Shown here in pieces: positions 40,964-49,619 of a stretch of 64,000 nucleotides of DNA. A program made the position numbers and the translations under genes. Numbering within the stretch: position 1 is the stretch's first letter; each line of letters starts with the position of its first letter. Where the stretch lies: assembly GCF_007827045.1 (NCBI RefSeq), contig NZ_RPFW01000010.1, forward strand, positions 84,261 to 148,260. Direction: 5' to 3'. A model generated the notes under the pieces. The model was not told the origin of the DNA. It did no database searches and saw nothing but the letters and a program-made list of their open reading frames with translations. This stretch comes from Trebonia kvetii. GTDB taxonomy: Bacteria; Actinomycetota; Actinomycetes; Streptosporangiales; Streptosporangiaceae.

Positions 40964-42271
40964 ATGGCTAGACCCAAGAAATCACTGCTATCCCTCCTTG
41001 CTGTGCTGTTTCTCGCCGGCTGTGCCAGCCGTGCCGCGGCCGCGATCCAGCCGATGGCGCTGACCGAGGTGAAAGCCCCGGCGGGAACGGCACCCGCGGC
41101 GCCGGCTGGCTGGACGAGGGTTTTCGCCGATGACTTCCCGGGCACTGCGGGCAAAGCGCCGTCCTCGGCCAACTGGTTTCATGACCTTGGCACCGGGTTC
41201 GGCGACGGCGCGGTACAGCAAGCCACGAATTCGACTAAGAACGCCTACCTGGACGGAAGCGGGCATCTTGTCCTGAAGGCGTTCCGTACCAGCAACGGAA
41301 CGTGGCAGTCGGCCCGGCTGGAGAGCACGCGCGACGATTTCAAGGCGCCAGCAGGCGGCGAACTCAAGATGACGGCCTCGATCAGGCTGCCCTCCGCTGC
41401 GAACGCCCTCGGGTACTGGCCGGCGTTCGCGGCACTTGGCGCGCCGAACCGGACCGGCGGCAGCTGGCCGTCCACGGGCGAGATCGACATGATGGAAGCC
41501 ATCAACGGCTGGCCTGGCGCCTCGCAGGCGCTGCACGACGCCGCGGGCAGCACTGGGCACTACCTGGTCTCCTGCGCGGGCGACTGCCGGTCGGGCTATC
41601 ACACCTTCTCGGCGATCGTGAACAGGACCAAGACGAGTGCCGAGTACCTGCAGTTCCTCATCGACGGCAAGGTGATCCAGACGATCACCGAGGCAAAGGT
41701 GGGGGTGGCTGCCTGGCAGAAGGCCATCGACCACGGGTTCTACTTCGTACTCGACCTGACGCTCGGCGGGTCGTACCCCGATGGGGAGTGCAACTGCACC
41801 ACCCCGACAAGCGCTACCACCTCGGGCGGTTCGATGAGCCTCGGGTATGTCGCCGTCTACGAGAAGGGCGGGAACTCCACCCCCACCGCCAAGGCGACCG
41901 CTGCCGGCCACATGACTGGCTACGAGGGCATGTGTCTCGCCAACCAGAATTCGCTGAACGTCGCGGGCAACCCGATCGCCCTGCGTTCCTGCGCCAGTCT
42001 CGCCGGCGAGCAGTGGTCCTTCTACTCCGACGGGACCCTACGTGTCCAGGGTGGTTGCCTCGACGACGTCAAGGGCACCACGTCGAGCGGCGCCTGGCTG
42101 GACTGGTATCCCTGTAATGGCACCGGCGATCAGGTTTGGACCCACAAGTCCAACGGCGAGTTCGTTAACCCGAGGACCGGGCTGTGCCTCGCCGATCCGC
42201 TTGGCAACACGTCTGCCCGGATCGTCATCGAGACCTGCAACGACGACGCGACCCAACGCTGGGCCATCTAG
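40964..42271 (+). CDS. GH16 beta-glucanase-like lipoprotein with ricin-type lectin domain
   Basis: 435 residues. The signal peptide ends in a lipobox at C20 (FLAGC), so the enzyme is probably membrane-anchored outside the cell. The GH16 domain (about 48-305) has the catalytic motif GEIDMMEAING (E173 nucleophile, E178 acid/base). A ricin-type beta-trefoil lectin (about 315-435) shows GMCLAN, QWSFYSDG, CLDDV, QVWTHKSNG and QRWAI repeats for sugar binding. It likely cleaves beta-1,3/1,4-glucan-like chains, perhaps the locus's own polymer. Placed after the glycan membrane protein and convergent with a second GH16 gene. Confidence 0.88.
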   Translation: MARPKKSLLSLLAVLFLAGCASRAAAAIQPMALTEVKAPAGTAPAAPAGWTRVFADDFPGTAGKAPSSANWFHDLGTGFGDGAVQQATNSTKNAYLDGSGHLVLKAFRTSNGTWQSARLESTRDDFKAPAGGELKMTASIRLPSAANALGYWPAFAALGAPNRTGGSWPSTGEIDMMEAINGWPGASQALHDAAGSTGHYLVSCAGDCRSGYHTFSAIVNRTKTSAEYLQFLIDGKVIQTITEAKVGVAAWQKAIDHGFYFVLDLTLGGSYPDGECNCTTPTSATTSGGSMSLGYVAVYEKGGNSTPTAKATAAGHMTGYEGMCLANQNSLNVAGNPIALRSCASLAGEQWSFYSDGTLRVQGGCLDDVKGTTSSGAWLDWYPCNGTGDQVWTHKSNGEFVNPRTGLCLADPLGNTSARIVIETCNDDATQRWAI

Positions 42272-42297
42272 ATTAAGTAGCTAGCCAGGCAAAACCA

Positions 42298-42338
42298 AGG
42301 CGCCCGGGTGCCGCTCTGCGAGCGGCACCCGGGCGCCT
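42298..42338. terminator. bidirectional terminator, 18-bp perfect stem
   Basis: AGGCGCCCGGGTGCCGCT and its exact complement around CTGCG, between the two convergent GH16 genes. Confidence 0.9.
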
Positions 42339-42369
42339 GACTGTGTGGAACCCTACCCGGCGGAACGCG

Positions 42370-43278
42370 TCAGGCCGGCGGCTGCCAGACCTTCACCGAC
42401 TTGATCGCCATGTTGCCGGTGCAGATGCCCGGGCCCGTGCCCAGGCCAGCGGACGTTCCCGCCGCGGTGTCCGCGATGTTCATGATGAGGTACATGTCCT
42501 GCTGCGGAATGCCGGTCTTGGTGGTGAAGACCTGGACCCCGTCGATGAACCAGGTGAGCTGGGTTTTGGTCCAGTAAAGCCGGAACGTGTGCCAGCCCTT
42601 GGAAAGGTTGCCCGGCGTGTAGATGGGGCCGCCCTGACGAGCCCCCGTCTTCGGGTGCAGGTAGATCTTCGCGTTCAGGTCCGTGTTCCAGTGCTCAAGG
42701 ATGTCTACCTCCGGCGGCCACTTGTGATTGGACGCCACGAGCCAGAGCGCGGGCCAAAGTTCCTTGTTATAGGGAATTCGCGCCGTGATCTGCACAAGGC
42801 CGTACTTGAAGTTGAAGCTCGGCGCGGTGGTAACCATGCCCGAACGGCACGCGTAGGTCTTCGGGTTGCCCTTGGAGTCCAGTCCCGCGGTCTTTGTCCG
42901 CTCCGCAAGCAAGTGCAGGATGCCGTCCTTGACCTCGATCTGCGAGGGCTGGTACCACTCCAGTTCGGAGCCGGTGCCGTAGTTAGTACAGCCCTGTCCG
43001 GGCTTCACCCACCAGTAGCAGGTCGCCCACACCTTGGTGTTGACCACACTGCCGGTGAAATTTGAGGAAAACGTCAGTTTCCAGTTCTTAGGCATCGTGA
43101 ACTGAGGCGATGGAGCCAGGGAGGCCGCCTGCGGTCTGCCGTCGCTCGATGCGAATCCCTTAGCGACGAGGCCAGTAACGACGAGGACCGCAGCGGCAAG
43201 GGCGGCAGTCAGCGCTATCAGCACGGTCCGTGTCCGACTGCGCTGACGCCTCTGGGTGAAGCTATGCCGACTTGTCAT
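42370..43278 (-). CDS. GH16 glycoside hydrolase, membrane-anchored
   Basis: 302 residues. A basic N-terminus and one hydrophobic helix (about 18-38) act as signal anchor. The GH16 jelly roll (about 60-300) has the catalytic motif PEVDILEHW (E190, E195) and aromatic substrate-cleft residues (WPALWLVASNHKWPP, WHTFRLYWTKTQLTWFIDG). Unlike its neighbour it has no lectin domain. I chose the ATG at 43278; a TTG 27 nt upstream is also open. A partner for trimming or releasing the glycan is a reasonable reading. Confidence 0.85.
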   Translation of the reverse strand: MTSRHSFTQRRQRSRTRTVLIALTAALAAAVLVVTGLVAKGFASSDGRPQAASLAPSPQFTMPKNWKLTFSSNFTGSVVNTKVWATCYWWVKPGQGCTNYGTGSELEWYQPSQIEVKDGILHLLAERTKTAGLDSKGNPKTYACRSGMVTTAPSFNFKYGLVQITARIPYNKELWPALWLVASNHKWPPEVDILEHWNTDLNAKIYLHPKTGARQGGPIYTPGNLSKGWHTFRLYWTKTQLTWFIDGVQVFTTKTGIPQQDMYLIMNIADTAAGTSAGLGTGPGICTGNMAIKSVKVWQPPA

Positions 43279-43697
43279 GTCATCGAGCTGCAAGAGGTCT
43301 TCCAAGCACTAGACGCCAGCGGGGAAGTATGTCGCCTATGTGAGGCAGGATGCTAGCATATCCGGCCTGGCCAGCTTGATCGGTTACGTTCCCCGTCCTG
43401 ACCTGCGGCGATAGGCAAATCTGTCCGGTTTGATCGCGGAATGGTGGTGGACTAAGCCGACGGGATGGTGCACGCGGCGGCCGCCGTTCCGGCCCTGCGG
43501 CAACGACCACGGATGCACAGCCGACGCTCGCGCCCAACCGGGCGTAACGCCGTGACAGCATCGTCTTCTCCTTGTAGCCCCACTTTGCGCCCCCGGTAAC
43601 AGGTCGCCAGCTTAGACCAACAAGCACAGATGTAGCCGGCTTATGGCGGCAAATGTGCACCCAACCGTGACGGTGCGCCCGCCGGCGACCGCCTCGG
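43279..43697. other. 419-bp gene-free region
   Basis: No convincing gene. The reading frame on the minus strand here is Arg/Pro-rich and typical of non-coding high-G+C sequence. It must carry the promoter of the minus-strand GH16 gene; a TATGCT/AGCATA palindromic box occurs at about 43352-43360. Confidence 0.4.
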
Positions 43698-44387
43698 CTA
43701 CTGCTGCGCGGCGGCGATCTCTGGCACCTGAACGGGCTTGTGAGGACGCAATAGCCGGAGCCTGTGCGGGGGTATAGCGATGCAGCACGACAAGGCTGCC
43801 ACGTAGCACCAGTACGGCACCTCAGCGGACATGCCGGTCACCGGCCACCAGAAGGCCATGGGTGCTGTCGCGATATCCCGCACGAAGTGCGCCGCGACAC
43901 CCCATGCGGTGCCGCTCAGGATGAGTTCTGCGGTCGCGGGCCGGAGACGTCCCGAGCGGACCGCGCGGAACCGGGCGGCCGCCCAGGCAACGGTGAGCAC
44001 GATTACCACCCACAGCGCATGGGTATACGGCCTTGGCGTGCCGTCCGTCAGGACGTAGCTGCCGAACTCGGCCGGCAGGTGATCCACGTCGACGGCCCAT
44101 GAGCAGGTCAGCATCATCAGGCCGAACCGCGGGTCGGGCAGCGTGCCGCGCCACCTGATGAGGGCGCCCAGGATGACGAGTGCGGTAGCCACATGAGCCG
44201 GCTCGTCGAGCAGGCCGCGCATGGCGAAGTTCATGCCATGCCACCCGCTCACCAGGTCGGTCGCGAAAGCGTAGCAGGCAAGGACGACGCCGGCCAGGCG
44301 CTTCCCGGCAAGTCCGCCAATCTGCCGGTACGCGCGATTCAGGACTCTTGATGCCGCGCCCGCATTAATCCCTGTACCCGCCGCCAC
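43698..44387 (-). CDS. YdjM-like membrane-bound metal-dependent hydrolase
   Basis: 229 residues with about six hydrophobic segments. The YdjM/DUF457-type polar motifs are AVDVDHLPAEFG, RPYTHALWVV and GVAAHFVRDIATAP, whose His/Asp residues would bind a metal near the membrane. Substrate unknown. The start is the GTG at 44387, supported by a TATGCT box 6 nt upstream (leaderless). It lies 35 bp after the MftD-like gene on the same strand, and a second YdjM-like gene lies on the other side of MftD. Confidence 0.7.
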   Translation of the reverse strand: MAAGTGINAGAASRVLNRAYRQIGGLAGKRLAGVVLACYAFATDLVSGWHGMNFAMRGLLDEPAHVATALVILGALIRWRGTLPDPRFGLMMLTCSWAVDVDHLPAEFGSYVLTDGTPRPYTHALWVVIVLTVAWAAARFRAVRSGRLRPATAELILSGTAWGVAAHFVRDIATAPMAFWWPVTGMSAEVPYWCYVAALSCCIAIPPHRLRLLRPHKPVQVPEIAAAQQ

Positions 44388-44393
44388 GCGCCG

Positions 44394-44399
44394 AGCATA
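44394..44399 (-). promoter_or_regulatory. -10 box TATGCT, leaderless promoter
   Basis: On the minus strand TATGCT is followed by 6 nt and then the GTG of the YdjM-like gene. Confidence 0.55.
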
Positions 44400-44422
44400 G
44401 CCGCAGGGGCGCGTGGGGCATG

Positions 44423-45595
44423 CTATCCCCCCAGCCGCCGTGTGAAGCCCGGCGGGATCACCAGGTCCTCTGGCGAAAGCTCGCCGATCGAGGAATGCCC
44501 GAGCCCGAGCAGGCACGCGTCGATGCCTGAGCGCATCACGTCGAGCACGTTCTCCACCCCTGCCTGGCCGTTCGCGGCCAGGCCCCACAGGTATGCCCGT
44601 CCGATCATCACGGCCTTGGCGCCAAGGGCGAGGGCCTTCACCACGTCACCGCCGCGGCGGACGCCGCCGTCGAGCAGCACCTCCACCTGGTCGCCAACGG
44701 CGCGCGCGATGTCGGGCAGAATCCGGATGGTTGCCGGTGTTCCGTCGAGGTTGTTCCCGCCGTGGTTGGAGACCGAGATCGCGGATACTCCGGCATCCAC
44801 GGCCCGCTTGGCGTCGTCGATCCTGGTGACGCCCTTGAGCATGAAGGGGCCGTCCCACTGCGCGCGCAGCCATGCGACGTCGTCCCAGGAGGGCGGCGGC
44901 GTCTGCATCCACTGTCCGTAGGCGCCGAAGAACGTCGGCGCGGGCGCCCCGCCAACCGGCAGGTTCGGCACGGTCAGCGCGGGGATCGCGCCGGACCGCA
45001 GCCAGCCGTACAGCCAGGCGGGACGGGACAGCGCCGCCGGCACCTGCCGGACCATTTCTTGTAGCGTCATCTTCTCCGGGATCCGCGGCGAGCCCCAGTC
45101 CCGGCCGAACGAGAAGGACCAGTCAAGCGTCACGATGACGCCGACGGCCCCCGCGGCACGCGCCCGCTCCATGCGGGCGGCCATGTCGTCGCGTGAGCCC
45201 ACCCAGTACATCTGGAAGAACGTCTTCGGGTTGGCGGCGGTCACTTCCTCGATCGGCTTGGACGCGAACGAGGACAGCCCCATGGCCGTGCCGCGCGCGG
45301 CGGCGGCGCGGGCCACCGCGACCTCGCCATCCGGGTGCACGGCCTGCACCCCGGTCGGCGAGATCAGCACGGGAAGCGAGATCTGCTGGCCCATGACCGT
45401 GGTGGACATCTCCCGGGTCGCGGGCAGGCCCGCCACGTGCGGAGCGAACCCAAGCTCCGCGAACGCGTCGACATTGTCCCGGATGGTCGTCCCCGCCTCG
45501 GCGCCGGCGATCAGCGCGCCGTATACGGGCGCGGGCAGGCGCCTCTTGGCTCGCCGCTGTGCCACCGCGACGGTCTCGAACCACTTGTTGGCCAT
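44423..45595 (-). CDS. mftD: MftD-type FMN-dependent oxidase (pre-mycofactocin synthase-like)
   Basis: A 390-residue FMN-dependent alpha-hydroxy-acid dehydrogenase-fold TIM barrel. Long stretches match what I know of MftD, which oxidatively deaminates the mycofactocin precursor: KWFETVAVAQRRAKRRLP, LPVLISPTGVQAVHPDGEVA, GLSSFASKPIEEVTAANPKTFFQ, SVSNHGGNNLDGTPA with the catalytic His, and GRAYLWGLAANGQAGVENVL. No mftA, B, C, E or F gene is in the window, so this is either a dispersed MftD or a paralogue with another substrate. It sits between two YdjM-like genes on one strand. Confidence 0.82.
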   Translation of the reverse strand: MANKWFETVAVAQRRAKRRLPAPVYGALIAGAEAGTTIRDNVDAFAELGFAPHVAGLPATREMSTTVMGQQISLPVLISPTGVQAVHPDGEVAVARAAAARGTAMGLSSFASKPIEEVTAANPKTFFQMYWVGSRDDMAARMERARAAGAVGVIVTLDWSFSFGRDWGSPRIPEKMTLQEMVRQVPAALSRPAWLYGWLRSGAIPALTVPNLPVGGAPAPTFFGAYGQWMQTPPPSWDDVAWLRAQWDGPFMLKGVTRIDDAKRAVDAGVSAISVSNHGGNNLDGTPATIRILPDIARAVGDQVEVLLDGGVRRGGDVVKALALGAKAVMIGRAYLWGLAANGQAGVENVLDVMRSGIDACLLGLGHSSIGELSPEDLVIPPGFTRRLGG

Positions 45596-45815
45596 GGTGG
45601 TCTCACTGCCTTCCTTATCAGAGCGCGCCCTCGGCCGCCCGCCGGGCCGGGTGCGGAGTAAGGGACCTCGCGCCCGACAGCAGCACTACCCGCCAGTCAC
45701 GAGCCGGAATCCGGGGGCGCCGGCTCATCTAGGGATTATGGCACTCGGTGACTTAATAGTCGATGCTACCCATCGTCACAGTTCAGTGCAACGGCGAAGA
45801 TCCGCAGGTGGCTGG

Positions 45816-46571
45816 CTACTTGGACGGCTGGGGAATGGCCACTGGGTGCCCGGTCGCGTGCCAGACGGCGACTGCCAGTCCGGCGGCGAGCACCGGGAAG
45901 ACGATCCAGGTCTCGCAGAGCTTCGCCGTCGTGATCTGGAGCGGACGCGGCAGCAGGTGGAACTCGTGCATGCTGGCCGGCCAGAAGAGCGGGCACCCGC
46001 CGTGGGTCAGTTCGTCACCAGCGATGTGCGCCGCGCAGCCGAGTGCGGTGACTGTGGCGAGCAGCGGCACATGCCAGGACCCCACGGACAGCTGAGCCAG
46101 GTCGGCGCCCGTGTAGCAGGTGATCACCGCGGCGGCGATGCCGAGCAGGTCGCCGTGATGACCGCCGATGTGCAGTGCGCGCAGCGCCGACGAGTACAGC
46201 AGTGCGAGTATCAGGGCGGCGGGCACGAGATGCCAGGAGAACACTAGGTGGCCGTTGAGTGCCGACTTCGGCTCGGAAAGCTGGTAGAGCCCCGCGCCGA
46301 ATGCTCCGGCGGTGAACGCGGCAATGCCAAGCAGGCTGTGCGTGCCGTGCCGGTGCCCGCCGGAGAGCCGGTCAACCAGCCAGGCGAACCATTCCGTCAG
46401 GAACCCGAACGACCGGGAGATCGTCGAGTCGGGGTGATCGATATCCGGCAGTACGCCCGCGCCCGCGGCGAGGACTACCCCGGCTGCCAGGTGCGCCTCC
46501 GTGACGTGCAGCGATGGCGCGAGGGCCGCGAAGACGACCGCGCCGCTCAGCGCGTGATCCCTGCCCAGCAT
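45816..46571 (-). CDS. YdjM-family metal-dependent membrane hydrolase
   Basis: 251 residues with about six hydrophobic helices and all the family motifs: the N-terminal GRDHALSG, LPDIDHPDSTISRS, GGHRHGTHSLLG and GDELTHGGCPLFWP. The clustered His/Asp residues would bind metal at the membrane surface. E. coli YdjM is LexA-regulated; nothing similar can be seen here. Upstream of the MftD-like gene on the same strand (220-bp gap). Confidence 0.82.
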   Translation of the reverse strand: MLGRDHALSGAVVFAALAPSLHVTEAHLAAGVVLAAGAGVLPDIDHPDSTISRSFGFLTEWFAWLVDRLSGGHRHGTHSLLGIAAFTAGAFGAGLYQLSEPKSALNGHLVFSWHLVPAALILALLYSSALRALHIGGHHGDLLGIAAAVITCYTGADLAQLSVGSWHVPLLATVTALGCAAHIAGDELTHGGCPLFWPASMHEFHLLPRPLQITTAKLCETWIVFPVLAAGLAVAVWHATGHPVAIPQPSK

Positions 46572-46770
46572 CGGCGACGGACTCCCAGCTGACGGATGCG
46601 GATGATTGTCCGGATAAGCCTCTCACGGGGGCGTCACGGTGATGGTGGAGGCGCGCGGCAGCCTTCCAGTTCGGTTACCGTCTTGTGAAATTGCGACTCC
46701 CGGGCCCGCCCGGCCAGTACCGTAGCGTCCGGAAAGCCCTATTTCTCCACTTACTAACAGGAGTTCCCTC

Positions 46771-47211
46771 ATGCCCACGCTGCAGGAGCTGTTCCTTAAC
46801 GACGAGAACTTCCCGCGCCTTGTCGCCGACGCCCAGGCGCTCGTCGACAGCGAGCTCGCCAGCAAGGGCGGCATCTCAGGGACCGCGGTCAAGGCCGCGT
46901 ACAAGGCGGTTACCGCCTTCGCGCCCGGCTACTACCAGGAGACGCTTAGCAGCATGCTCCCCGAGATGATCGCGCAGCTCCAGCCCTACTGGGCGGACTT
47001 CGGCGCGTCCGGCAGCGCGGACTTTGGCGACTACCTGGCCAAGCGCGGCGAAGAGGTGTCTGAATCGCTGCTATCCGTGACCGACAACATGGCGCAACTC
47101 TCCGGGCGCGCGGCGGTCGTCAAGGCGTACCAGATGGTGCGCGGTGGCGCGGGCAAGAACATCGACGCCGCGCTTCCCGCCCTGGGTGCCATGGTGCAGA
47201 AGTACGCCTGA
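46771..47211 (+). CDS. DUF6918 family protein
   Basis: A 146-residue soluble, largely helical protein (NDENFPRLVADAQALVDSELASKGG, then FAPGYYQETLSSMLPEM and KAYQMVRGGAGKNIDAALPALG). I recognise it as the actinobacterial DUF6918 family of unknown function. AGGAG lies 7 nt before the ATG and a terminator follows, so it is a single-gene unit. Divergent from the YdjM-like gene. Confidence 0.7.
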   Translation: MPTLQELFLNDENFPRLVADAQALVDSELASKGGISGTAVKAAYKAVTAFAPGYYQETLSSMLPEMIAQLQPYWADFGASGSADFGDYLAKRGEEVSESLLSVTDNMAQLSGRAAVVKAYQMVRGGAGKNIDAALPALGAMVQKYA

Positions 47212-47225
47212 CGTTCTGCAAGCCG

Positions 47226-47264
47226 CGCCCGCGGAAAGCCGTAACATGACGGTTTTCGCGGGCG
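47226..47264 (+). terminator. terminator after DUF6918 gene
   Basis: CGCCCGCG-AAA-CCGT pairs with ACGG-TTT-CGCGGGCG (single-base bulges) around AACATG, 15 bp beyond the stop codon. Confidence 0.75.
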
Positions 47265-47479
47265 TCGTGCTTGCCGGGGACGCCAGCAGTCAAATCGATT
47301 TTCTGAAGATGTGATCAGGGCACCGTCGGCAGCCAGCGGCCGGCTACCTTGCGGCGAATTTTCCGAGCCGCATTTCCCGCTCGCCGTAAACTCTCGGTCA
47401 CAATGGCGCGTCATCTAAGTGCATAAGTATGAAACCGATCTAGGGTGTAGTGATTTCGGGGACTATGGGGTGGGGGACT

Positions 47480-49609
47480 ATGAGCATTCGAAGATTGTCC
47501 CAGCGTGGGCGCAAGCAGGCACTATGCGCGGGAGCCGGCGTGACGCTCGCAGTCTTGGCGGCAGCGGCGTTGCCTGGCGCGGCCGGTGCGGCCACGAGCG
47601 CACCGAGCGACAGCACGCCGGTCACTCTCTCGGCGTCGCCGCTTGGCGTGGATATCGCGCCCTGGGATCCCGTCTATTCCACTACCGCCAACTTTAACGC
47701 GGTCCAGCCGCTGCTCAAGGCGGCCGGCTTCAACGAGATCCACTACAGCGGCGGGGTGACCGCAGACCAGTACGACTGGCAGACCGACACCGACCTCAGC
47801 AATTGCCCCGCCGGCCAAACGTTTGCCGACTTCAGCGCGGCCTGCGTGACCAGTGACGCGCTCGACTTCTCCCTGCTCTCCCAGCATGCGCGTGACCTCG
47901 GTGCGCAGACGTTCGCGACCGTCAACTACGGCACGGGAACGCCCGATCTGGCCGCGGCGTGGGTGGCGCAGGCGGCGGCAACCCCTGGCCAGCAGGTCTC
48001 CGACTGGGAGATCGGCAACGAGAGCTACGGGTGCTGGATGGAAGACGAGTGGCTTGCCGATCCTCCGGCGAATATCGCTGACTACGTGCCGAACGGGCCC
48101 TGCCCGACAACTGCGGTGATGGCGAACTCCTACGCAGTGCACGCCGGCGACTACATGACCGCCATGAAGGCCGCAGACCCGAACGCGCAGATCGGGGTGC
48201 CCTGGGCGTTCGACAACGGGGTCGGGGGAGCGGCCGTGGCAAACAACACCACATGGAACGACACCATTCTTCAGGCGGACGGGGCGGACATCAGTTTCGT
48301 GGACGCGCACTGGTACCCGTTCAGCTTCGGCGGCAACACTGATCCCGCGGGGAAGAAGAACCCGTCGGACCAGCAGGTGATCCAGTCGGTGATGCAGATT
48401 CCATCCGAGTACGCCAAGATCCGGGGCACGCTCAACACCTACGACCCGGGCGCGCAGGTCATCATTGGCGAGACAGGCGTCAGCTTCCTGGAGACGGGCG
48501 TACCCTGCCTTCCCGCGGGCGCGCTGTTCGCGGCGGGCGACGTGCTGTCCTGGCTGGCGGCGGGCGCCCAGAGCGTCAACTGGTGGCCGCTGGACACGAA
48601 CACCAACCTGGACTACACGGGGACGAGCAACTGCCAGCAAGACGAGGCTATGTTCACCAACCCGCGCAATCCGGCCACCGCCAGCCCGCGGCCGCTCACG
48701 CCGTACGTCGGTTACCTCCTCGCCTCCGCACTGGCCAAGCCCGGTGCGCAGCTCTCGGAGCTTTCACAGCAGGGCGACGTGCTCAGGTTCCAGTCGGTGC
48801 TGCCCGGCGGCAAGGTCGCCGTGGCCCTCATCAACACCAACACAGGGAGTGCCAAGACGGCCACGGCCGGCTCGTCGTTGAGCCCGTATCTGACGGTGCA
48901 GACCTACAGCGCAGGCAACCAGAACTCGACGAACACCAAGATCGCGACGACCGCGACCACGGCCGCTGCGATTGCCAGCGGGATCACGCTCCCGGCCGAG
49001 TCGATTGTCGTGCTGACCCAGCGCACCCCCAAGCCGAGCGGCATGTCGCTGACCGCGACCAGTGCCACGGTGAAGGCCGGGACCAAGGTGACGCTCACTG
49101 GCAACCTCACCCTGAACGGCGCAGCCGCGCCGGCTGGGGTTTCTGTGAAGGTCAACCGCCAGGTCGGCGGCCGGACCCAGGCGACGCTGACCGTGAAGAC
49201 GGCGGCCGGCGGCGGCTTCACGGTGACCGACATCCCACCGGCCACCGGCAGCTATACCTACGCCGCCAGTTACGTGAGCAACACCTACCTGCCCGCCACG
49301 GCGAACCACGCCGTGACGGTGACCGCCGCCAAGCCGGCGCTGAAGCTGGCAGCGTCGGCCAAGTCGGTGAAGCCGGGCACGAAGGTGACGGTGACCGCGA
49401 GTCTGGGTGCCCCGCACGTCAACAAGACGCTTGTCATCTACGCGCAGGTCAAGGGCGGCGCTAAGAAGGTCATCAAGCGCGCGACGGTCAACGCCAAGGG
49501 ACAGCTCTCTGTCGTCTTCACCGTCAAGGCGAACACCACCTTCACGGTGACCTTCGCGGGTGACACCTGGTACACCGCGGGGAGCGCGGCCGCGGCCGTG
49601 AAGGCATAG
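47480..49609 (+). CDS. secreted clan-A-type glycoside hydrolase with two Ig-like domains
   Basis: 709 residues. Signal peptide 1-38 (cleaved after PGAAGAA). A TIM-barrel region (about 52-420) has the two clan GH-A glutamates: acid/base E181 in WEIGNESYG and nucleophile E331 in VIIGETGVSF, like GH39/GH51-type arabinofuranosidases. A beta-sandwich accessory region (about 425-530) follows, then two Ig-like domains (about 535-625 and 630-709) resembling those of the secreted paralogues at 22-25 kb. The substrate is probably a plant- or wall-type arabinan or xylan. The ATG at 47480 has a GGGGG ribosome site; an earlier in-frame ATG at 47450 is less likely. Confidence 0.75.
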   Translation: MSIRRLSQRGRKQALCAGAGVTLAVLAAAALPGAAGAATSAPSDSTPVTLSASPLGVDIAPWDPVYSTTANFNAVQPLLKAAGFNEIHYSGGVTADQYDWQTDTDLSNCPAGQTFADFSAACVTSDALDFSLLSQHARDLGAQTFATVNYGTGTPDLAAAWVAQAAATPGQQVSDWEIGNESYGCWMEDEWLADPPANIADYVPNGPCPTTAVMANSYAVHAGDYMTAMKAADPNAQIGVPWAFDNGVGGAAVANNTTWNDTILQADGADISFVDAHWYPFSFGGNTDPAGKKNPSDQQVIQSVMQIPSEYAKIRGTLNTYDPGAQVIIGETGVSFLETGVPCLPAGALFAAGDVLSWLAAGAQSVNWWPLDTNTNLDYTGTSNCQQDEAMFTNPRNPATASPRPLTPYVGYLLASALAKPGAQLSELSQQGDVLRFQSVLPGGKVAVALINTNTGSAKTATAGSSLSPYLTVQTYSAGNQNSTNTKIATTATTAAAIASGITLPAESIVVLTQRTPKPSGMSLTATSATVKAGTKVTLTGNLTLNGAAAPAGVSVKVNRQVGGRTQATLTVKTAAGGGFTVTDIPPATGSYTYAASYVSNTYLPATANHAVTVTAAKPALKLAASAKSVKPGTKVTVTASLGAPHVNKTLVIYAQVKGGAKKVIKRATVNAKGQLSVVFTVKANTTFTVTFAGDTWYTAGSAAAAVKA

Positions 49610-49619
49610 CAGGCACCTC

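Noticed and set aside
43280-43660. 126-codon minus-strand open frame
   Set aside because: Low-complexity Arg/Pro composition without a ribosome site or motif.
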